Position numbers and translations under genes: made by a program
Source of the DNA: Gemmatimonadota bacterium
GTDB lineage: Bacteria; Gemmatimonadota; Gemmatimonadetes; Gemmatimonadales; Gemmatimonadaceae
DNA length: 5,245 nt
Direction of reading: 5' to 3'
NCBI GenBank assembly: GCA_028287225.1
Contig: JAQBPZ010000215.1
Span: 1 to 5,245 of the forward strand
Notes under the pieces: model-generated
Told to the model about the DNA's origin: nothing
The model's input: only the letters and a program-made list of their open reading frames with translations
Databases searched by the model: none
In this document: in pieces, positions 1 to 5,245 of the stretch
How the letters are laid out: the number at the start of each line of letters is the position of its first letter
Position numbering within the stretch: the first letter of the stretch is position 1

Positions 1-1094
1 GCCGGGTCCTGCAGCAGGTACGCCAGGCCACCGCCCGGATACCAGGCGAAGGAGCGGCGGCCGGTGTCGACCGCCACGCGCGTCCCGTCGTCATTGGCGC
101 TGCCCTCGCGCAGCGGACGGCGCGCGAGCGTCGACAGCCGGCGGCCATCGCTCGTCCAGAGCTGCTCCTCCGTGCCGAAGCTGGTGAGCGGCACGATGTA
201 CGAGAACGGCTTGGCGAGCACCGTCACGCGCAGGTGCTGTCCGTCCGGTGCCACGTCCACCGCCTGGATCATCGCCGGCGTGCCGACCTGCTGCACGGCG
301 CCGGTGGTGCTCAGGCGCGCGAGCTGGCCGGTGGCGTAGTACTCGAGCTGTGCCTTCTCGAACGGGCTGCCCAGCAGGCTGGCGTAGGTCGGGGTCTTGT
401 TCTTCACGCCCGGCGTCGTCATCCGGACGAGTGGTCCCTCTGCCGCGGCCGGCTCCTTGGGCATCGGCATCCTCGGCTCCGGCACCAGCACCGCGTAGAC
501 GCCGCTGCCGTCCGGCGCCCAGTCCAGCGAGGTATCGAGTACCGGCAGCGCCGCGCGGCCGCTCAGCCGCCGCGCGCGTCCGGTGCGCGCATCGGCCACG
601 TACACGTACGACGCGTCATCGAAGTTGGCCAGGAACGCCAGCTGCGATCCGTCCGGCGACCAGCTGGGCGACGACGCGGTCGCGCCGCTCGGGATCTCCA
701 CGCGCGTGCGGCCGGCCGTGGTCGCGTCCACGATCTCCAGCATGCTCGAGCCGCGGGTGGTGAGCGTGCGGGCGCGGTTCGCCCGATAGTCCACCTGGAG
801 GCCGCCGAAGTAGTGGTGCGGCTTCGCGAACTGCTGCTCATTGCCCAGCGCGCCGGCATGGAGCGCCAGGAAGCGGCGCCGGTCGGGGCTCTGCTGCGTG
901 AGAACCGTGTTCTGCTGCCGCGGTGCCGTCACCAGCCGCGCGACCTCGGGCGGGGGAGTCACGAACCGCTCCTGTGCCAGCAGCGCGCGGGCGGCGTCCA
1001 CCGGCTGCTGGGCGCCGAGCGGCAGGGTCAGGAACATGAGCAGCGCGCCGGCTCGCAGCAGGCGGCTGGGCACACGCGAGGTGGATCGCGTCAT
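1..1094 (-). CDS. Exported S9 family serine peptidase, glutamyl-endopeptidase-like (S9D/CGEP type), N-terminal part only
   Basis: The frame is open from ATG at 1094 to the left edge: 364 codons plus two bases, so the gene is cut by the window. Residues 1-28 form a Sec signal peptide: Arg-rich start, hydrophobic stretch at 15-27, likely cleavage after LGA before QQ. This predicts a periplasmic or secreted enzyme. The rest looks like the beta-propeller of a prolyl-oligopeptidase-clan enzyme, with TolB/PD40-like blades at SWSPDGSQLAF (144-154), DWAPDGSGVYAV (191-202) and VAPDGQHLRV (281-290). The PPPE motif at 47-50, the YYATGQLARLSTTG stretch (252-265), PFSYIVP (296-302) and LWTSDGR (312-318) match, from memory, chloroplast glutamyl endopeptidase and bacterial S9D relatives, which cleave after Glu. 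The Ser-Asp-His catalytic domain would lie outside the window, so activity and Glu specificity are inferred. The start is backed by a GGAG site seven bases upstream and by the signal peptide. The S9 assignment is firm; the S9D subgroup is probable. Confidence 0.82.
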   Translation of the reverse strand, partial: MTRSTSRVPSRLLRAGALLMFLTLPLGAQQPVDAARALLAQERFVTPPPEVARLVTAPRQQNTVLTQQSPDRRRFLALHAGALGNEQQFAKPHHYFGGLQVDYRANRARTLTTRGSSMLEIVDATTAGRTRVEIPSGATASSPSWSPDGSQLAFLANFDDASYVYVADARTGRARRLSGRAALPVLDTSLDWAPDGSGVYAVLVPEPRMPMPKEPAAAEGPLVRMTTPGVKNKTPTYASLLGSPFEKAQLEYYATGQLARLSTTGAVQQVGTPAMIQAVDVAPDGQHLRVTVLAKPFSYIVPLTSFGTEEQLWTSDGRRLSTLARRPLREGSANDDGTRVAVDTGRRSFAWYPGGGLAYLLQDP

Positions 1095-1101
1095 GGTGGG
1101 G

Positions 1102-1105
1102 CTCC
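1102..1105 (-). promoter_or_regulatory. Ribosome binding site of the S9 peptidase gene
   Basis: On the minus strand GGAG is followed by seven bases and then ATG at 1094. This is the only clear Shine-Dalgarno site among the three genes in the window, and it fixes the S9 peptidase start. Confidence 0.7.
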
Positions 1106-1142
1106 ATCGAGAATGGCCAGGGCGGCCGGTGCCGCCTCGCCT

Positions 1143-1172
1143 AGTATATGCGCCCGGGCCGTTGCGCGTTGA
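1143..1172 (-). promoter_or_regulatory. Candidate sigma-70-like promoter of the S9 peptidase gene
   Basis: Read on the minus strand, TATACT (1148-1143) is a near-consensus -10 box in an otherwise very GC-rich region. An 18-base spacer separates it from TCAACG (1172-1167), a weak -35 matching three of six consensus bases. Transcription would begin near 1136, giving a leader of about 42 bases that contains the GGAG site. Two CCCGGG motifs (1153-1158 and 1177-1182) flank the -35 box with centres 24 bases apart; no role is claimed for them. If real, the promoter lets the S9 gene be expressed independently of the M16 gene upstream. It was judged by eye only. Confidence 0.45.
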
Positions 1173-1325
1173 GAGTCCCGGGACCGACGTTTCAGACCGA
1201 ATGTGCCGAAGGCACGAAAACCGCCGAGTCGACACCCGCGAGTGGGTTGATTCGGCTGTTTCGTGGCCCTCGGTGGACTCGTTCCGGAGCCTGCGCCACG
1301 AGCATCCCGGCGTCTGGAAGCAGGA

Positions 1326-4163
1326 TCAGGGCTTCGCCTCCGGCAGCAGCACGAAGCGGATGTGGTTGTCGCTGCGCAGGTACGTCCGGGCCGCCTCCTG
1401 GATCATGGCCGGCGTGATGCGCGCCAGCAGCGCGGTGTCGGCCGCATCGATGTCGGCCAGGCTCTCCCCCGCCTGGAGCCGCGCCGCGATGCTCGATCGC
1501 CAGAATTCGTTCTGCTTCAGCTCCGTCTCGCGCTGCCGCAGTGCCTGGGCCTTCACCTTCTCCACGTCGGCGGCGGACGGTCCGTTCTTCTTGAGCGAGT
1601 CGATCACCGCGAACACGGCCGGCGTCAGCCGCTCCACGTTCTCCGGCGACGACGCGAAGTAGATCTGCATGAGGTACTCCTCGCGCGGCGCGCGGCTCGC
1701 CTGCCCGCCCGCGCCCGGACTGTAGCTGCCCCCCAGCTGCTCGCGGAGCGTCTCCGTCAGCTTGATCGTGAGGTAGTCGCCGAGCGCCCGCAGCGCGACC
1801 CGGTTCTCCGGCGTGTAGGTGAACGGTCCCGTGAAGGCGAGCAGTGTCGTCGCCTTGTTCTCGGTGCCCTTGCGCACCGTCACGTCCACCACGCCCGGGG
1901 GCGGCCCGCTGGTCACGCGCTTCCACGCTTCCTTTCGCCCGGTGGACGGCAGCGAGGCGAGGTACTGCTCCACGAGCGGCTTCAGCGTTGCGCGGTCCAC
2001 GTTCCCCACGAACACGAAGGTGAACCCGCTCGCGTCGGCGAACCGGTCGCGGTAGAACGCCAGCGCCCGGTCCAGGCTCACCTCGTTGAATGTCGCCTGC
2101 GTCAGCGGCCGCGCGCGGAACCCGTGCTGGCCCATGGTCACCGTGATGCTGTCGCCGAACACGGCGTTCGGGTCCGCGCTCCGGTTCAGGAGCATCGAAG
2201 TCGCCTGGTTGCGGAACGCCTGGTAGGCCGACGTGTCCCTCCGCGGCGCCGTGATCTGCAGGTACGCCAGCTGGAGGAGCGTCTCGAGATCCTTCGGCGA
2301 GGCATTGCCGCGCAGCCCCTCGCTCGTCTCGCCGATCGTCGGCGCCAGCGAGACCGCCTTGCCGCTCAGCTTCTTGGCCAGGTCCACGCGGCTGAACGCG
2401 CCCACTCCGCCGATCGACACCAGCTGCGACGCGAGCTGTGCCGACATGAAGTCCGCGTCCGACGCGAGCGAGGTGCCCCCGCTCGCGAACGCCGAGAACG
2501 TCACCTCGTCCGCCTTGAAGTCGGTGGCCTTCACCAGCACCCGGGCGCCATTGCTCAGCGTCCATTCGGTGATGTCCGTTCCCGGCACCGTGCGCTCGCT
2601 CGCCACGCGCCCCGGCGTGGGGAGCGCCGCGACCAGCGCTTCGCTGGAGACGTTCTCCGCGTACGCCGTCACCGGCGCGGTCGCGACCCGGTCGAAGACG
2701 GCGAGCAGCTGCTGCTGCGTCGGGAGCGCCAGTCCGGCCTTTTCAGGCGCGACGACGACCACGATGCGGTTCTCGTCCGTGATCCACCCGCTCGCCGCGT
2801 GGTTCACCTCGGACAGCGAGATCGCCGGCACCAGCTCCTGCACCAGCCGGTACTCGGCCTCGATGCCGGGTGCGGCAGTGCCCTCCAGGAAGTTGTCGAT
2901 GTATTCCTCCACCAGCGCGCCGGAGTTGGTCCGCTCGCGCTCCGCATACCCGCGCTCGTAGGCGCGGAGCAGCGACTGCTTCGCCCGGTCCAGCTCACTC
3001 TGGAGGAATCCCCTCTGGTCCACGCGGCGCGTCTCGGTCAGCACCGCTTCCAGCCCGCGCTCCGCCCCACCTTCCTTCACGCTCGCGCTGAGGTCGAAGG
3101 CGCTCGCCCCCCGCGCGAAGAACGGCCCGTGCGACGCGCTCGCGCCGAGGAACGGCGCGTCGGGCTGCTGTGCGATCTCCGCAAGGCGCGCGTTCAGCAT
3201 GCCGGTATACAGCTCGCCCATGAGGTCCCGCCGGAAGTCGGCCGCGGTGCGTGTGGGCTGCTCCTGCGACTTGTAGATCACCTCGATCGACGTCGACGTG
3301 ATCTCCGGATCGCTGGCGATGGCCACGAGGGGCGCCCGGTTGGGCGGAATCCCCACCGAGGGCCGGGGGCGCGCGCCGCGCGCGGCGGGAATGCGGGAGA
3401 ACTCCGTACGGATCTGCCGCTCCACCGCGGCCGGATCGAAGTCGCCGACGGCGACGACGGCCATCAGGTCGGGCCGGTACCAGGCGTCGTAGAAGCTGCG
3501 AAGCCCGGCCGGCGTCGCCGCCATGATGCTCTCCTCGGTGCCGATCGGCAGCCGCCGCGCGTAGAGCGAGTTCCTGAGCGCCACCGGCAGGATCTTGCGA
3601 AGCACGCGGTCGCCCGCGCCCTTCGTGCCGCGCCACTCCTCGCGCACCACGCCGCGCTCCGAGACCACCTCGGCACCGGCGAACGTCTGTCCGCGGGCCC
3701 AGTCGCCGAGGATCTGGAAGCCGCGGTTCAGGACGGTCGCGGAGTCGGTCGGAACGGGCAGGATGTACACGGTGCGGTCCACCCCCGTATTCGCGTTCAG
3801 GTCCGCGCCGAACTGCACGCCGATCGTCTGGAGGTAGCTCACCAGCTCGTTCTTCGCGAAGTGCGTGGTGCCGTTGAACGCCATGTGCTCGATGAAGTGC
3901 GCGTAGCCGAGCTGGCCCTCGCGCTCCAGCACCGAGCCGGCGTTCACCACGAGCCGCAGCTCGGCGCGCTTCTCCGGCCGGGCGTTCTGCCGCACGTAGT
4001 AGCGCAGCCCGTTCGCGAGCGTGCCGCTGCGCACGTGCGGATCGAGCGGCAGCGGCGCGTCCATGGACGCGGTGCTCCGCGTCGTCGCGACGACGGGCTG
4101 CTGAGCGAGCGCCGGAAGCGCCAGGGCGGCGAGGAGCAGTGACGCGAGGATCTTCGATGACAT
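1326..4163 (-). CDS. Exported M16 family zinc metallopeptidase, PqqL-like, 945 aa
   Basis: This is a complete inverzincin-type protease with two homologous halves on one chain. Residues 1-20 are a Sec signal peptide (MSSK, hydrophobic core, cleavage after ALA before QQ) without a lipobox, so it should be periplasmic or secreted. Domain 1 (about 45-215) has the inverted zinc motif HFIEH: His89 and His93 bind zinc and Glu92 is the catalytic base. Glu169 in SERGVVREEW is the third ligand at the family's usual spacing. Domain 2 (about 215-450) opens with the typical FYDAWYRPD and VAVGDFD motifs. Domain 3 starts near 525 (EWTLSNGARVLV, Trp534) and lacks HxxEH, as expected. Domain 4 (about 690-935) carries VGNVD (718-722) and REQLGGSY, whose Arg807 and Tyr814 have the spacing of the insulin-degrading-enzyme substrate-binding pair. 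The length resembles E. coli PqqL (about 930 aa). Such enzymes usually degrade peptides or unfolded protein in a closed chamber; the substrate is unknown. The frame stays open 78 codons upstream, but that extension is Arg-rich, overlaps the divergent gene and would bury the signal peptide. No clear Shine-Dalgarno site precedes the chosen ATG. Confidence 0.93.
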   Translation of the reverse strand: MSSKILASLLLAALALPALAQQPVVATTRSTASMDAPLPLDPHVRSGTLANGLRYYVRQNARPEKRAELRLVVNAGSVLEREGQLGYAHFIEHMAFNGTTHFAKNELVSYLQTIGVQFGADLNANTGVDRTVYILPVPTDSATVLNRGFQILGDWARGQTFAGAEVVSERGVVREEWRGTKGAGDRVLRKILPVALRNSLYARRLPIGTEESIMAATPAGLRSFYDAWYRPDLMAVVAVGDFDPAAVERQIRTEFSRIPAARGARPRPSVGIPPNRAPLVAIASDPEITSTSIEVIYKSQEQPTRTAADFRRDLMGELYTGMLNARLAEIAQQPDAPFLGASASHGPFFARGASAFDLSASVKEGGAERGLEAVLTETRRVDQRGFLQSELDRAKQSLLRAYERGYAERERTNSGALVEEYIDNFLEGTAAPGIEAEYRLVQELVPAISLSEVNHAASGWITDENRIVVVVAPEKAGLALPTQQQLLAVFDRVATAPVTAYAENVSSEALVAALPTPGRVASERTVPGTDITEWTLSNGARVLVKATDFKADEVTFSAFASGGTSLASDADFMSAQLASQLVSIGGVGAFSRVDLAKKLSGKAVSLAPTIGETSEGLRGNASPKDLETLLQLAYLQITAPRRDTSAYQAFRNQATSMLLNRSADPNAVFGDSITVTMGQHGFRARPLTQATFNEVSLDRALAFYRDRFADASGFTFVFVGNVDRATLKPLVEQYLASLPSTGRKEAWKRVTSGPPPGVVDVTVRKGTENKATTLLAFTGPFTYTPENRVALRALGDYLTIKLTETLREQLGGSYSPGAGGQASRAPREEYLMQIYFASSPENVERLTPAVFAVIDSLKKNGPSAADVEKVKAQALRQRETELKQNEFWRSSIAARLQAGESLADIDAADTALLARITPAMIQEAARTYLRSDNHIRFVLLPEAKP

Positions 4164-4351
4164 CGGGACGGGAATGGGAGAGGACCTGTTGCCTGCATGC
4201 AGTCTGGAGCGCGCAAGCGCGAGAGGCAATGCGGACGGCTGCGCAAGCCGCGGCCACGGGCGGCACGAATGCTGCTTTCGTCGCCGCGTCCCGCTGCCGT
4301 TGACCTGACCTGATACGCGGCGCACGCGCCGTCGTTCCTCACCCTCCCCGC
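4164..4351. promoter_or_regulatory. Divergent intergenic region between the M16 and DUF1206 genes
   Basis: These 188 bases must hold the start signals for both genes, which point away from each other. Neither start codon has a recognisable Shine-Dalgarno site: the DUF1206 ATG follows a pyrimidine-rich CCTCACCCTCCCCGC, and the M16 ATG follows CTCTCCCATTCCCGTCCCG (minus strand). No promoter with well-spaced -35 and -10 boxes is convincing; TTGACC (4300-4305) looks like a -35 box but has no -10 at the right distance. The octamer GCGCAAGC occurs twice in direct orientation, at 4211-4218 and 4241-4248, exactly 30 bases apart, and the first copy sits within the inverted repeat CGCGC-AA-GCGCG. TGACC is repeated in tandem at 4301-4310. 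These are possible operator elements only. I see no small gene here. Confidence 0.5.
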
Positions 4352-5194
4352 ATGTCGTCCATCGCGTCTCCCACCGCGCCGGTGCGTGCCGTCGCACCCG
4401 GCATCGTCCTCCTCGCGCGCCTCGGCTACGCCGCCAAGGGCATCGTCTTCATCGTCATCGGTGCGCTGGCGGCGCGCCTCGCGGCCGGCACCGGCGGCAC
4501 CACCACCGACCAGCGCGGCGCCCTGCGAGTCATCGGCGAGGGGCCGTTCGGCACCATGGCGCTCCTCGTGATCGGTGTCGGCCTTCTCGGCTACATGGCG
4601 TGGCGGATCGTGTCCGCCATCACCGATGCCGAGCGAAGGGGCGATGAGCCGGCCAGCGTCGCGCTTCGCATCGCACAGGCCGGACGTGGCGTTGCGTACG
4701 GCCTGCTCGGCGTGCAGACCCTGCGCGCCCTCGCCCAGCGCGGCGGGGGACCGGAGGGCGGCGGCGGTGCGCAGGCGCAGCACTGGACCTCCCGCCTCCT
4801 CGAGCTTCCCTTCGGCCGCGTGCTCGTCTTCGCGGCCGGTCTCGGATTCCTCGGCTACGCCGGCTGGCAGCTCTACCGCTCGGCGTCGGAAGAGAAGGTC
4901 CGCAGCCATCTCGACCTCGCCTCCGCCGGTCCCGCGAGATCACGCTGGATCGTCCGGCTCGGCCAGTTCGGCATCGCCGCGCGTGCCGTGGTCTTCGTGG
5001 TCGTCGGCATCCTGCTCATCCGCGCCGCGCGCCAGCACGACGCGAGCGAGGCCGGCGGCCTGTCGGACTCCCTGGCGACCCTCGCGCATGCCCCGTACGG
5101 CGGAATCGTCCTCGGCGTCGTCGCCCTTGGCCTGGTCGCCTACGGCACGTACCAGGTCGCGACCGCGCGGTATCGGTACATGCGCGCGGTGTGA
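4352..5194 (+). CDS. DUF1206 family integral membrane protein, 280 aa, three two-helix repeats
   Basis: The function of this family is unknown. The protein is mostly membrane-embedded, with hydrophobic segments near residues 29-45, 67-90, 112-128, 155-175, 208-226 and 250-270, giving six helices. They fall into three repeats. Each begins with a helix containing K/R-(G/A)-six residues-Gly (Lys29-Gly37, Arg112-Gly120, Arg211-Gly219). A polar loop follows, then a P-(F/Y)-G turn (65-67, 153-155, 248-250) and a second helix ending in an aromatic motif: GYMAWRI, GYAGWQLY, AYGTYQV. This triplicated layout and the length of about 270-280 residues are typical of DUF1206 proteins as I know them. Loop 128-145 is glycine-rich. 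There is no signal peptide beyond the first helix, so it should sit in the inner membrane. The start is the first ATG after an in-frame TGA (4301-4303), and the N-terminus has the length expected before helix 1. There is no Shine-Dalgarno site, so a leaderless or atypical start is possible. It is divergent from the M16 protease gene; any functional link is speculative. Confidence 0.88.
   Translation: MSSIASPTAPVRAVAPGIVLLARLGYAAKGIVFIVIGALAARLAAGTGGTTTDQRGALRVIGEGPFGTMALLVIGVGLLGYMAWRIVSAITDAERRGDEPASVALRIAQAGRGVAYGLLGVQTLRALAQRGGGPEGGGGAQAQHWTSRLLELPFGRVLVFAAGLGFLGYAGWQLYRSASEEKVRSHLDLASAGPARSRWIVRLGQFGIAARAVVFVVVGILLIRAARQHDASEAGGLSDSLATLAHAPYGGIVLGVVALGLVAYGTYQVATARYRYMRAV
4415..5176 (+). 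repeat. Threefold internal protein repeat (DUF1206 modules)
   Basis: Three modules are encoded at about 4415-4627, 4664-4891 and 4952-5176 (residues 22-92, 105-180 and 201-275). They share the basic residue plus Gly spacing in the first helix, the P-(F/Y)-G turn and the G-Y/W-rich end of the second helix. The P-(F/Y)-G turns are 88 and 95 residues apart. The similarity is visible in the protein but not as a long DNA repeat, which points to an old triplication. Confidence 0.75.
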
Positions 5195-5245
5195 CGGCTG
5201 GCCGGAGCGATCCCGGACGTGCAGCGGGCCGGCATCGCGATGCGA

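Noticed and set aside
234..1172. A 312-codon plus-strand frame opposite the S9 gene
   Set aside because: It is Arg/Ala/Gly-rich with no domain signal. The minus-strand frame here encodes a signal peptide and propeller blades.
1203..1215. Small hairpin GTGCC-GAA-GGCAC downstream of the M16 gene as a terminator
   Set aside because: The stem is only five base pairs and no T-tract follows on the minus strand. It lies over 110 bases past the stop codon.
1261..1301. Seven-base inverted repeat TCGTGGC / GCCACGA after the M16 stop
   Set aside because: The loop is 27 bases and no T-tract follows, so it is not a credible intrinsic terminator.
1192..2565. A 457-codon minus-strand frame overlapping the M16 gene in another phase
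   Set aside because: It has a low-complexity Arg/Gly/Ala composition and overlaps the true M16 frame, which has clear family motifs. It is a shadow.
1263..4142. A 959-codon open frame on the plus strand opposite the M16 gene
   Set aside because: Its product is dominated by Arg, His, Ala and Gly with no recognisable domain. It lies entirely opposite a well-supported gene. This is the usual antisense artefact of GC-rich codon use.
4193..4202. Palindrome CTGCATGCAG upstream of the M16 gene
   Set aside because: Several 10-base palindromes are expected by chance in a window this size, and nothing else marks it as a binding site.
4164..4397. A 78-residue N-terminal extension of the M16 protein starting at 4397
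   Set aside because: The extension is Arg-rich, would put the signal peptide inside the protein, and would overlap the start of the DUF1206 gene.
5232..5243. Perfect 12-base palindrome GCATCGCGATGC near the right edge
   Set aside because: About one perfect 12-base palindrome is expected by chance in a sequence of this length, and the context beyond the edge is missing.

Overview
The window is GC-rich (about two-thirds G+C by eye) and fully bacterial in style. It holds three protein genes and two short intergenic regions. No RNA gene, mobile element, CRISPR array, origin or attachment site can be supported. An S9-type glutamyl-endopeptidase-like enzyme, a two-half M16 zinc protease with a Sec signal, and a DUF1206 membrane protein together resemble Gemmatimonadota, or a similar high-GC, peptidase-rich diderm such as Acidobacteriota. 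This taxonomic guess is inference from style only.

Layout. Positions 1-1094 (minus strand) carry the first 364 codons of an exported serine peptidase of the prolyl-oligopeptidase (S9) clan. It is most like the S9D / chloroplast glutamyl endopeptidase group. Its catalytic domain lies beyond the left edge. Positions 1095-1325 are a 231-base spacer with a plausible promoter (-10 TATACT) and a good ribosome binding site for that peptidase. Positions 1326-4163 (minus) encode a complete 945-residue PqqL-like M16 metallopeptidase with a signal peptide, the HxxEH zinc motif and the distal Arg/Tyr pair of the family. Positions 4164-4351 are a divergent intergenic region of 188 bases. Positions 4352-5194 (plus) encode a 280-residue DUF1206 protein with three copies of a two-helix membrane module. 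The last 51 bases hold no recognisable gene.

How the genes fit together. The two minus-strand genes are both exported peptidases and could act together in breaking down proteins or peptides in the periplasm or outside the cell. They are separated by 231 bases with a candidate promoter, so they need not form one operon. The DUF1206 gene is divergent from the M16 gene and shares its upstream region; a functional link is possible but unproven. Several very long reading frames, including one of 959 codons opposite the M16 gene, are high-GC antisense artefacts. I see no convincing new multi-gene system here. The most useful leads are the threefold internal repeat of the unknown-function DUF1206 protein and the shared divergent control region.
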